In this document: in pieces, positions 1 to 6,714 of the stretch
Numbering within the stretch: the first letter of the stretch is position 1
Layout of the letters: each line of letters opens with the position of its first letter
Origin: Chloroflexota bacterium
GTDB lineage: Bacteria; Chloroflexota; Dehalococcoidia; SM23-28-2; RBG-16-64-32
Direction of reading: 5' to 3'
Length of the DNA stretch: 9,659 bases
NCBI GenBank assembly: GCA_005880075.1
Contig: VBJT01000170.1
Location: 1,576 to 11,234, forward strand
Notes under the pieces: model-generated
Told to the model about the DNA's origin: nothing
Databases searched by the model: none
The model's input: only the letters and a program-made list of their open reading frames with translations
Position numbers and translations under genes: made by a program

Positions 1-230
1 CATTCTCTGAGATGCTCGGCAGTCGCCTGCTCAGGAGGCGGAAAGCCGCCCTGTCTGAGGAAACAGGTCAGCTGCCTTAGCGAGTCGCAGTAGCCGTCGA
101 TCGTCCGGGCGGACTTGCCGTCGCCCCGCAGGACGAGCACCCATTCCCGAAGAAGGAGGGAGTCGTCGTTTCGACCTCCTATTAGATAATTAGGGGGTCT
201 GGCATGCTGGCTGCTAATATTTTGGCGCAC
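1..230 (-). CDS. Tyrosine recombinase/integrase, N-terminal part (runs off left edge)
   Basis: Reading the minus strand from a GTG at 230 gives an open frame to the window edge (76 codons). The predicted protein includes LLLREWVLVLRGDGKSARTI followed by DGYCDSLRQLTCFLRQGG. This is the pattern of the SAM-like, core-DNA-binding N-terminal domain of phage/XerC-XerD type integrases: a helix, then 'KSxRTIxGY', then a hydrophobic helix ending in 'FL'. The catalytic R-H-R-Y domain lies outside the window. A Shine-Dalgarno-like AAAGGAG sits about 9 nt before the GTG. No ATG is in frame nearby, so the start remains tentative. The gene lies about 70 nt past the 3' end of a tRNA-Gly gene on the same strand, typical of an integrase next to its tRNA attachment site. 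The family call comes from pattern recognition of the N-terminal domain only. Confidence 0.68.
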   Translation of the reverse strand, partial: MRQNISSQHARPPNYLIGGRNDDSLLLREWVLVLRGDGKSARTIDGYCDSLRQLTCFLRQGGFPPPEQATAEHLRE

Positions 231-299
231 GGCCCTCTTCTCCTTTCTCCCAGCTTTGACCGGGAGCAGACTAGAGCCGTGCGCCTAATTGCCCAAGTG

Positions 300-374
<75 letters not shown>

Positions 375-387
375 TCTCGTCCTTAAC

Positions 388-415
388 ATTATACTTGCGC
401 TCAACCCCTCCGCAA
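388..415 (-). promoter_or_regulatory. Promoter of tRNA-Gly
   Basis: On the minus strand a perfect TATAAT (388-393) lies 13 nt before the tRNA 5' end. A partial -35, TTGCGG (410-415), stands 16 nt upstream of it. Spacing and position fit a housekeeping-sigma promoter for the tRNA. Confidence 0.6.
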
Positions 416-423
416 GGCCGCTC

Positions 424-452
424 TTGACGATACTGTTGGGGCCGGGTAGCGT
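424..452 (+). promoter_or_regulatory. Candidate promoter of the SRPBCC gene
   Basis: TTGACG (424-429, five of six consensus bases) is followed after 17 nt by TAGCGT (447-452), a weak -10 with three of six matches. It lies 30 nt ahead of the SRPBCC start. The -35 and spacing are good but the -10 is poor, so the call is tentative. Confidence 0.35.
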
Positions 453-482
453 CACCGTAGCATCTTCAGATCAGGAGGCAAT

Positions 483-920
483 TTGGCAAGCGTAGCGAAG
501 TCGATACAGATCGACGCACCAAGAGAGCACGTCTTTGCACTCGCTACAGACATAAGTAGACAGCCGGACTGGACGACGTTCGTCAAAGAGGGGCTGATCA
601 CTTCCGGCGACGGAAAGAGCGCGGGGACCAGGGACCGGACAGTCTTCAAGGTCGGGCCAAGATCAACGAAAGCCGAGAACCTCTGGATTGCTTACAACTC
701 CGGCGAGTTGTTCGCCCGGCGTAGCGTGGGCGGGATGACGCAGGAAGAGACGATGCAGTTTACGCCGGCGGGCAACGGCACTCTCGTGGAGTGGAATGTG
801 AACTACCGGCCGCCGCTGGGCCTGCTCGGGAGGTTCATGGATGTCTTCATGATGAACCGCGTCTATCAGAACGAGATCGAGGCGTCGCTCGAAAGGTTGA
901 AAGCCGCTCTCGAGTCCTGA
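483..920 (+). CDS. SRPBCC (START-like) superfamily protein, polyketide cyclase/dehydrase type
   Basis: A 145-residue protein with the usual length and layout of a single SRPBCC domain. An N-terminal strand (VAKSIQIDAP) is followed by 'REHVFALATDISRQPDW', the helix pair that opens the hydrophobic pocket. Beta strands follow ('GTRDRTVFKVG', 'MQFTPAGNGTLVEWNVNY'), then a long C-terminal amphipathic helix ending in IEASLERLKAALES. Such proteins bind hydrophobic ligands, but the family is too diverse to name a substrate here. No signal peptide or membrane segment is seen. The start is a TTG with AGGAGG (473-478) only 4 nt upstream; no ATG lies nearby in frame. The stop is 3 nt from the stop of the convergent acyl-CoA dehydrogenase, leaving no room for a separate terminator. 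Confidence 0.8.
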   Translation: MASVAKSIQIDAPREHVFALATDISRQPDWTTFVKEGLITSGDGKSAGTRDRTVFKVGPRSTKAENLWIAYNSGELFARRSVGGMTQEETMQFTPAGNGTLVEWNVNYRPPLGLLGRFMDVFMMNRVYQNEIEASLERLKAALES

Positions 921-923
921 ACA

Positions 924-2036
924 TTAGCCGCGCGGTAGTCCAAGGCCCCGCAGCGCGATAATATCTCGCTGGACCTCTGAGGTCCCGGCGCCGATCGTGT
1001 CCTGGGCCGAAGAGAGATGACCGTGTGCGACCGCCCCATCCCAGGGCGCAAACGATGAATCGAGCAGGTATCCGTAGAGGCCGAGAACGCGCAGGCCGGT
1101 CAGATAGATGCGCTGCGCGAGCTCCGTGTTGAACAGCTTGCACATCGCTGCCTGAGGCCGATAGTCCGCTCCTTCTCCGTGCATCTGGATCGCTCGCTGG
1201 AGCAATAACCGGGCGACTTCGAAGTCAATGGTCAGCTGGGCAAGCGCCTCCCGTACCGGCGCCTCCTTCCAGCGCGCGTCTCCATTAACGGACTCCCGTG
1301 CCTTGCGTACGAGCGCCAGCAGCGTCCTCCAGTGGAGGAATGGGCGGTAGATGGTGATGCGTTCGACGCCCAGGGCCGAGGTAAGCACCTGCCAACCCGC
1401 GTTCTCTGCGCCCACGCGGTCCGGGACCTGCACGTGCACGTTCTCGAATAACACTTCATTGAACCAGGTCTCATGGAGCAGGTTGATCAGAGGCCGCACC
1501 TCGACGCCGGGCAAATCCATCGGCACGATAAAAACGGACACGCCCGCGTGCTTCGTGCTGTCAGAACCGGTACGCGCCGCCACCCAGCAATACTCGCTGG
1601 ACTCCGCCCCGCTGGTGAAGATCTTACGGCCGTTGATGGTGTAGTCATCGCCTTCGCGCACCGCCCGCGTCTGAAGCGAAGCGAGGTCAGAGCCGGACTC
1701 TGGTTCGGTGTAGCCCAGGCAGAAGGTGATCTCGCCTCTCGCCAGGCGCGGCAGGTACTCGCGCTTCTGCGCCTCGCTGCCAGCTGCGAGCAAGATCGGG
1801 GCGACGATGATCCGCGCGATGGCGTCGCTGGCCGGGCCCCCGTGGAGCGCGATCTCCTCCTCGATCACAAACTGCTCGCTCACCGGTCGGCCACCGCCGC
1901 CATACTCAACCGGCCAGCTGAGGCCGAGCCAGCCCTTGGTGCCGAGCTTCAGCTCGAACTCGCGCGCCGGCATGTACCCGGGCGGCATTGGCGCGGGGTC
2001 CGAATCGTGGCCTGCCCCTAGCTCCGTGAAATCCAT
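924..2036 (-). CDS. Acyl-CoA dehydrogenase (FadE-type)
   Basis: A 370-residue flavoprotein of the acyl-CoA dehydrogenase family, which introduces a trans-2,3 double bond into an acyl-CoA using FAD and passes electrons to ETF. Visible marks: WPVEYGG (41-47) in the N-terminal helical domain; the family signature YTEPESGSDLAS (109-120); the middle beta domain with INGRKIFTSGAE (134-145); and the C-terminal FAD-binding stretch GAGTSEVQRDIIALRGLGLP. The MCAD-type catalytic glutamate (E in 'YEGT') is replaced by Ala350. Glu225 in 'ALGVERI' lies where isovaleryl-CoA and long-chain dehydrogenases carry their catalytic base, so the enzyme is probably active with the base at that site (inference). The N-terminus is short: after 'MDFT' the usual first helix of about 20-25 residues is missing, and an in-frame stop lies two codons upstream of the ATG. 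No Shine-Dalgarno is seen. The substrate cannot be assigned; the bkd-like operon next door makes a branched acyl-CoA possible but unproven. Confidence 0.92.
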   Translation of the reverse strand: MDFTELGAGHDSDPAPMPPGYMPAREFELKLGTKGWLGLSWPVEYGGGGRPVSEQFVIEEEIALHGGPASDAIARIIVAPILLAAGSEAQKREYLPRLARGEITFCLGYTEPESGSDLASLQTRAVREGDDYTINGRKIFTSGAESSEYCWVAARTGSDSTKHAGVSVFIVPMDLPGVEVRPLINLLHETWFNEVLFENVHVQVPDRVGAENAGWQVLTSALGVERITIYRPFLHWRTLLALVRKARESVNGDARWKEAPVREALAQLTIDFEVARLLLQRAIQMHGEGADYRPQAAMCKLFNTELAQRIYLTGLRVLGLYGYLLDSSFAPWDGAVAHGHLSSAQDTIGAGTSEVQRDIIALRGLGLPRG

Positions 2037-2046
2037 GCTCTAGCCA

Positions 2047-2052
2047 ATTATA
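2047..2052 (-). promoter_or_regulatory. -10 element of the acyl-CoA dehydrogenase gene (probable leaderless mRNA)
   Basis: A perfect TATAAT on the minus strand ends 10 nt before the ATG at 2036. Transcription would begin only about 3-5 nt before the start codon. No convincing -35 is seen at the 17-nt position. The closeness and the lack of a Shine-Dalgarno suggest a leaderless transcript. Confidence 0.45.
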
Positions 2053-2104
2053 GTCGGTGGGCTAATTCTTTACGCAGGTGTCACGCAGGCCATCGGCTCG
2101 CGCG

Positions 2105-2134
2105 TTGACAGCCTTCGCGAAGCGCGGGGATAAT
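2105..2134 (+). promoter_or_regulatory. Strong sigma-70-type promoter of the lpd-E1-E2-lipB operon
   Basis: A perfect -35 TTGACA (2105-2110) and a -10 GATAAT (2129-2134, five of six) are separated by 18 nt. The predicted start of transcription is near 2141. This places an in-frame ATG at 2133 inside the -10 box, so that ATG cannot be the start of lpd; the ATG at 2184 is used instead, with a leader of about 43 nt. Confidence 0.75.
2113..2122. promoter_or_regulatory. Palindromic operator candidate in the lpd promoter spacer
   Basis: CTTCGCGAAG is a perfect 10-bp palindrome lying wholly between the -35 and -10 boxes, where a bound repressor would block RNA polymerase. I saw no second perfect copy in the window. 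The binding protein is unknown. Confidence 0.35.
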
Positions 2135-2183
2135 GTTTGATAGGCGATGCTTATTTCTACAATTGAAAGGACGAGTATCGCCG

Positions 2184-3590
2184 ATGGCAACTAGCGCAAG
2201 GCAGGTAGTGGACGAGTTCGACCTCGTAGTCATAGGGGGCGGGAACGGTGGCTACACTGCGGCTATACGCGCGACGCAGCTAGGTCTAACAGCAGCCCTC
2301 ATCGAACGCGATAAAGTCGGCGGAACGTGTCTGCACCGCGGCTGCATCCCGACGAAGGCCTGGCTCGAAAGCTCCGGATTTCTGGAACGCGTCCGAAGGG
2401 CCTCGGCGCTGGGTGTTCGCGTCGACAACATCTCTCTCGACTATCCAACCGTAGTCGCCCGCCAGAAGGAGGTCGTCGAGACGCTACACGAAGGCCTCCG
2501 CTCGACGATCCTTAAGCACAAGATCGAGATCATCGAGGGCGAGGCAAAGCTCCTCTCTCCCACGCAGGTTGCGGTCAACGGCCGCACGCTCACCGCGAAG
2601 AACGCCATCATCGCGACTGGCTCGCGGCCGAAAGATATCCCCGGGATGGAGGTAGACGGCGAGCGCATTCTCAACAGCGATCATCTCCTTCAGCTCGAAA
2701 AGATTCCAAAGTCGATCCTGATCGTTGGGGCGGGTGCCGTGGGTTCCGAGTTCGCTTCGTTCTACACGGACGTCGGTGCCGAGGTGACGCTCATCGAGAT
2801 GATGCCTTGCATCGTGCCGCTTGAGGACGCGGCCGTGGGGCAGACACTCGGGAAGTCTCTCGCCGCTCGCGGTGTCAACGTGATGACCTCCGCCCGCGTC
2901 TTACCTGATAAGACACGAAGCTACGACGGCATGGTGGAGCTAATCGTGGAGCACGAGAACCAGTCAAAGACTTTAAGGGCCGAGGTCGTCCTATCCGCTG
3001 TCGGACGCGAAGCCGTCGTCGATAACCTCGGCCTCGACAAGACGGCCGTCAAGGTAGAGCGCGGTTGGGTGCAGGTGGACGATCGTTATCGGACGGCGGA
3101 CGCTTCCGTCTATGCCGTCGGCGACGCCATCGGCGGTCTGCTTCTCGCACACGTCGCATCGGCGGAAGGTTTTCTCGCCGCGGAAGCCATCACCGGGAAG
3201 GAAGCTGAAAAGCTCGATTACAACCGGGTCCCCCGCGTGACGTACAGCCATCCGCAGGTGGCTTCCGTCGGCATGACTGAGCAGCAGGCGAAAGAAGCGG
3301 GGCATAACGCGAAGTCACAGCGCTACTCGTTCCGGAACAATGCCATGGCGCTGATTGAAGACGAGCCAGACGGTTTCGCAAAAGTTGTGTACGACGCGGA
3401 CTCCGGCGACTTCCTGGGAGCGCATATCATCGGGAACCACGCGGGTGAGTTGATTTCAGAGGCTGCACTCGGTCGCTTCATCGAGGCTTCGGCGTGGGAG
3501 ATTGGGTCGAGCATCCACCCACATCCAAGTCTGAGTGAAGCGCTCGGGGAAGCGGCGCAGCTTTCGGCAGGAATCAGCATCTACTGGTAG
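2184..3590 (+). CDS. lpdA: Dihydrolipoamide dehydrogenase (E3)
   Basis: FAD-dependent E3 of 468 residues, which reoxidises dihydrolipoyl groups on E2 and reduces NAD+. From the chosen start: FAD-binding LVVIGGGNGGYTAA (14-27); redox-active disulfide GGTCLHRGCIPTK with Cys49 and Cys54; second FAD motif IIATGSRP (142-149); NAD-binding ILIVGAGAVGSEFAS (178-192); second FAD-contact motif VYAVGDAIG; and the C-terminal dimerisation domain with HPHPSLSE, the His447-Glu452 active-site pair. All key residues are present and the length is normal. The start at 2184 follows AAAGGA (2166-2171) by 12 nt. An upstream in-frame ATG at 2133 is rejected because it overlaps the -10 box. First gene of the operon; E1-alpha follows after 15 nt. 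Confidence 0.97.
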   Translation: MATSARQVVDEFDLVVIGGGNGGYTAAIRATQLGLTAALIERDKVGGTCLHRGCIPTKAWLESSGFLERVRRASALGVRVDNISLDYPTVVARQKEVVETLHEGLRSTILKHKIEIIEGEAKLLSPTQVAVNGRTLTAKNAIIATGSRPKDIPGMEVDGERILNSDHLLQLEKIPKSILIVGAGAVGSEFASFYTDVGAEVTLIEMMPCIVPLEDAAVGQTLGKSLAARGVNVMTSARVLPDKTRSYDGMVELIVEHENQSKTLRAEVVLSAVGREAVVDNLGLDKTAVKVERGWVQVDDRYRTADASVYAVGDAIGGLLLAHVASAEGFLAAEAITGKEAEKLDYNRVPRVTYSHPQVASVGMTEQQAKEAGHNAKSQRYSFRNNAMALIEDEPDGFAKVVYDADSGDFLGAHIIGNHAGELISEAALGRFIEASAWEIGSSIHPHPSLSEALGEAAQLSAGISIYW

Positions 3591-3605
3591 AGGGAGGCGA
3601 TTAGA

Positions 3606-4607
3606 GTGGTCTCCGTAAAGGAGATACAGGGGGCAGCGGGACTAAGCGGCGATCAGCTGCTCGATATCTATTACAAGATGCTGCTGGCGCGCACCGTTGG
3701 CCAGCGCGAGCGCATGCTCAACCGCATGGGCAAGGGGCCATTCGCTGTTACCGGCGAAGGGCATGAGGCAACTCAGGTTGGCACGGCGTTCCCTCTGAAT
3801 CCAGGATACGACTGGGTGGTCCCGTATTATCGGGATATTGGCGTCGCCTTGACGATCGGCGAATCGCCGCGGGACCTCTTGCTCGCGCACCTCTCGCGCG
3901 CCGAGGACATCAGCAGCGGCGGGCGGAACATGCCTTCGCACTTCAGCGACCCGCATCTGCGGATTGTGTCTGGTTCAGCGCCCGTGGCGACGCATCTCCC
4001 TCATGCGGCCGGCATAGCCCTGGCTTCGAAGCTTCGGGGGCTCGATGAGGTGACGGTCGCGTATACAGGGGACGGCGGGACAAGCACCGGCGACTGCCAC
4101 GAGGCGATGAACTTCGCGGGCGTCCACAAGCTCGCTGTAATCTTTGTGATCGAGAACAACCAGTACGCCATCTCCGTCCCGACGCGAAAGCAATTCGCGG
4201 TGGAGGACATCTCCATCCGCGCTCGGGGCTACGGCTTTCCCGGCGTAACAGTGGATGGAAATGACGTGCTCGCCGTTTACGCGGCTGCGAAGGAGGCGGT
4301 CGAGCGCGGGCGCAGGGGTGAGGGTGCGACTCTCATCGAAGCGAAGACGTACCGCCTCGTGCCGCACACCAGCGATGACGATGACCGGCGTTACCGCTCT
4401 CGGGAGGAAGTGGAACAATGGACCGCGAAGGACCCGCTTATCCGCTACCGCGGTTGGCTCATAGAGCACGACGTGGCGGACGAGCGAAAGCTCGACGAGC
4501 TCCACGAACAGGCCGCCCGGGAAGTTGATGAGGCGACAGAAGAGGCTGAGAAGGCCCCGACGCCCGCTCCCGAGTCCGCCCTAAGACACGTATTCGTGGA
4601 AGATTAG
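3606..4607 (+). CDS. 2-oxoacid dehydrogenase E1 component, alpha subunit (copy 1)
   Basis: A 333-residue thiamine-diphosphate E1-alpha of the branched-chain/pyruvate dehydrogenase family. With E1-beta it decarboxylates a 2-oxoacid and acylates the lipoyl group of E2. Visible parts: PYYRD (73-77); GGRNMPSHFS (105-114); the ThDP/metal motif beginning GDGGTSTGD (155-163) and ending ENNQY (183-187), with Asn185 and Tyr187 as metal-site residues; and the flexible-loop PHTSDDDDRRYRSREE (253-268) whose His254 matches the conserved loop histidine. The loop resembles branched-chain E1-alpha more than PDH, but the substrate is an inference. The start is GTG with GGGAGG (3592-3597) 8 nt upstream. It is immediately followed by a second E1-alpha gene, about two-thirds or more identical by eye over residues 14-280; the C-terminal 40 residues are acidic and divergent. 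Confidence 0.93.
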   Translation: MVSVKEIQGAAGLSGDQLLDIYYKMLLARTVGQRERMLNRMGKGPFAVTGEGHEATQVGTAFPLNPGYDWVVPYYRDIGVALTIGESPRDLLLAHLSRAEDISSGGRNMPSHFSDPHLRIVSGSAPVATHLPHAAGIALASKLRGLDEVTVAYTGDGGTSTGDCHEAMNFAGVHKLAVIFVIENNQYAISVPTRKQFAVEDISIRARGYGFPGVTVDGNDVLAVYAAAKEAVERGRRGEGATLIEAKTYRLVPHTSDDDDRRYRSREEVEQWTAKDPLIRYRGWLIEHDVADERKLDELHEQAAREVDEATEEAEKAPTPAPESALRHVFVED

Positions 4608-4641
4608 GTATACGAAGCCGGCGAAAGAGGCGAATTCGCAG

Positions 4642-5655
4642 ATGGCAGCAATGACAAAGGAGGCCGTCAATACACACGGTCTGGCCAAAGAGCAGCTGCT
4701 ACAAATGCTCGAGAAGATGCTGCTCGCCCGCGCGCTTAGCGTCCGTCAGCGGATGCTCCAGCGCATGGGTAAGGGACCGATGACGTTCAGCGGCGAGGGC
4801 CATGAGGCCGCGCAGGTCGGCTCCGCGTTCGCGCTGAAGCCCGGCGTCGACTGGGTCTTCCCGTACTACCGGGACGTCGCGGTGGCAGTAACGATCGGGA
4901 TGACGCCGGTCGACATTCTCAGAGCCTTTTTCGCCCGCCGCGACGATATCAACAGCGGCGGCCGGAACATGCCATCGCACTTCAGCCATCCCAGCCTGCG
5001 CATCGTCAGCGGAAGCGCTCCGATCGCCACTCAGCTACCACACGCCGTGGGTGCAGCGCTCGCCGCTAAACTGCGGAAATTGGACGAGATAGCCGTCGGG
5101 TACTCGGGCGACGGCTCCACCAGCACAGGCGACTGGCACGAGTCGATGAACTTCGCGGGCGTCCAGCGGCTGCCGGTGGTCTTCGTCTGCGAGCACAACA
5201 ACTACGCGATCTCCGTCCCGTGGCGAAAGCAGGCCGCGATCGAAAACGTCTCGATTCGGGCGCAGGGCTACGGCTTCCCGGGCGTTACTGTGGACGGCAA
5301 CGATGTCCTTGCCGTCTACGGGGCGATGTCCGAGGCCGTCAAACGGGCGCGCGCCGGCGAAGGTCCGACGCTAATAGAGGCGAAAACCTACCGCCTGATG
5401 CCGCACTCCAGTGATGACGATGACCGTCGCTATCGAACTCGCGAAGAGGTAGAGGCGTGGTCAGCCAAGGACCCGGTCGCAGAATTCCCGCAGCAACTCA
5501 AGGAGATGGGCGTTCTCAATGATAATTCCGAGAAGGAGATTAACGATCGCGTGAACCACGAAGTGGACGCGGCTACCGATCAGGTCGAGCAGGAGCCGCA
5601 GCCGGAAGCGCCGACGGCTCTGCGACACGTCTTGGTGGAAGGAGAGAGGTCTTAA
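4642..5655 (+). CDS. 2-oxoacid dehydrogenase E1 component, alpha subunit (copy 2, paralog)
   Basis: A 337-residue paralog of the preceding gene, collinear with it without gaps to about residue 285. It keeps GGRNMPSHFS (106-115), the ThDP motif GDGSTSTGD (156-164), the metal-site Asn186 and Tyr188, and the loop PHSSDDDDRRYRTREE. It differs in reading EHNNY where copy 1 and most relatives read ENN-x-Y: the first Asn is His185, but the ligand positions are kept. Surface and substrate-side segments also differ (MTFS for AVT, MTPVDILRAFF for SPRDLLLAHL). The start ATG at 4642 has AAAGAGG (4624-4630) 11 nt upstream; an ATG at 4651 is a second choice. The 34-nt gap from copy 1 suggests one transcript. 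It may give an alternative E1 with other substrate preference or be a redundant copy. Only one E1-beta gene follows. Confidence 0.92.
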   Translation: MAAMTKEAVNTHGLAKEQLLQMLEKMLLARALSVRQRMLQRMGKGPMTFSGEGHEAAQVGSAFALKPGVDWVFPYYRDVAVAVTIGMTPVDILRAFFARRDDINSGGRNMPSHFSHPSLRIVSGSAPIATQLPHAVGAALAAKLRKLDEIAVGYSGDGSTSTGDWHESMNFAGVQRLPVVFVCEHNNYAISVPWRKQAAIENVSIRAQGYGFPGVTVDGNDVLAVYGAMSEAVKRARAGEGPTLIEAKTYRLMPHSSDDDDRRYRTREEVEAWSAKDPVAEFPQQLKEMGVLNDNSEKEINDRVNHEVDAATDQVEQEPQPEAPTALRHVLVEGERS

Positions 5656-5666
5656 GATGCCTCTTC

Positions 5667-5700
5667 CCGTTCGTGCTGAATCTGTCGAAGCATGGTCGAA
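5667..5700. repeat. Small dispersed-repeat-like hairpin (TTCGTGCTGAATCTGTCGAAG type)
   Basis: In the 94-nt gap between the second E1-alpha and E1-beta is TTCGTGCTGAA-TCTGTCGAAG-CATG. The arms CGTGCT (5672-5677) and AGCATG (5689-5694) pair, with one G-T wobble. Its wording closely resembles a short intergenic repeat seen many times in assorted bacterial genomes (variants of TTCGTGCTGAGCCTGTCGAA). This match is from memory, not from a search. It may act as a processing or attenuation hairpin within the operon, or be a passive mobile remnant. Only one copy is in the window. Confidence 0.4.
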
Positions 5701-5749
5701 AGCGATCCGCGCCTGCCCCTTCAGCAGCACCGATTTGGAGGATTGACTC

Positions 5750-6699
5750 ATGCCTGAGAAAACAATGGTGGAAGCCATCCGTGACGCGATGTTCGAAGAG
5801 ATGAAGCGCGACGACCGCGTAATCGTGATGGGCGAAGATGTCGGCGAGGGCGGCGTCTTTCGAGCCACCGACGGCTTCGCTGCCGAATTCGGCGAGGAGC
5901 GCAGCATGGACACGCCGCTGGCCGAGTCGTGCATCGTGGGCGCGGCGATAGGCGCTTCGCTGAACGGGATCATCCCGGTTGCGGAGATACAGTTCGCCGA
6001 CTTTAGCCACCCGGCCTTCGACCAACTCGTAAGCGAGGCCGCCCGGCTCCATTACCGCTCAAACGGGACCTGGAGCTGCCCTATCGTCGTCCGCACCCCG
6101 TATGGAGCATCGAGGCGTTCTACGCACACGTCCCAGGCCTGAAGGTCATCTGTGTAGCATCGCCGTACGATGCCAAAGGCCTCCTTAAATCAGCGATCCG
6201 TGACCCCAACCCCGTCGTCTTTCTCGAGCATAAGAAGGCATATCGCGCCTTTCGGCAGGAGGTGCCGGACGAAGACTACACGATCCCGATTGGCCAGGCA
6301 GAGACGAAACGCGAAGGCAGTGACATAACGCTAATCACCTATGGAATGATGACTCACCACTCGCTCAAAGCGGCTGACACGATCGCACAAGAGCAGGGTG
6401 CAAGTGTCGAAGTGATCGACCTGCGGACGGTGTCGCCGTGGGACAAGGAGCGCGTTCTCGAGTCAGTCAAGAAGACCGGCAAGGCGCTAATCGTCTACGA
6501 AGACAACATCACCGGCGGATTTGGCGCTGAAGTAGCGGCGACGATCGCCCAGGACGCGTTCGATTACCTCGATGGGCCCGTGACGAGAGTTGCTTCGCCG
6601 GACGTACCAATCTCGCCGTATTCAGGCATACTCGAGGAGTACATCCTGCCGAACCCGGAGAAGATAGCGGACGCTATTCGCAAGCTCGCTGCCTACTAG
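5750..6699 (+). pseudogene. 2-oxoacid dehydrogenase E1 component, beta subunit, frameshifted by an internal deletion
   Basis: Two frames together encode an E1-beta. The first (5750-6105) carries VIVMGEDVGEGGVF, then TPLAES with Glu59, the residue that in this family contacts the ThDP aminopyrimidine, then AEIQFADF and VVRTPYG. The second frame, from 6106, resumes with SIEAFYAHVPGLKV and SPYDAKGLLKSAIRDPNPV, and ends with the transketolase C-terminal domain (VEVIDLRTVSPWD, NITGGFGAEVAATI) to the stop at 6697-6699. At the junction, after TATGG (6101-6105), the family normally has about 11 more residues ending in 'LYHSQ', which include an active-site histidine. About 34 nt are therefore missing. 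Read as written, translation ends at 6142 after 130 residues. The start has GGAGGA (5737-5742) 7 nt upstream. Either a recent pseudogene or a sequence error; the rest is well conserved. Confidence 0.88.
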
Positions 6700-6714
6700 C
6701 CAAGGGAGGCCCGC

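Noticed and set aside
1473..2021. 182-residue + strand ORF opposite the acyl-CoA dehydrogenase
   Set aside because: Shadow frame of a clear gene on the other strand; no domain pattern.
2133..2183. Upstream ATG as the start of lpd (17 extra residues)
   Set aside because: It lies inside the -10 box of the promoter, and the extra residues do not resemble E3 N-termini.
6100..6142. Programmed frameshift in E1-beta
   Set aside because: No slippery heptamer or pseudoknot is evident at the junction, and residues are missing, which frameshifting would not explain.
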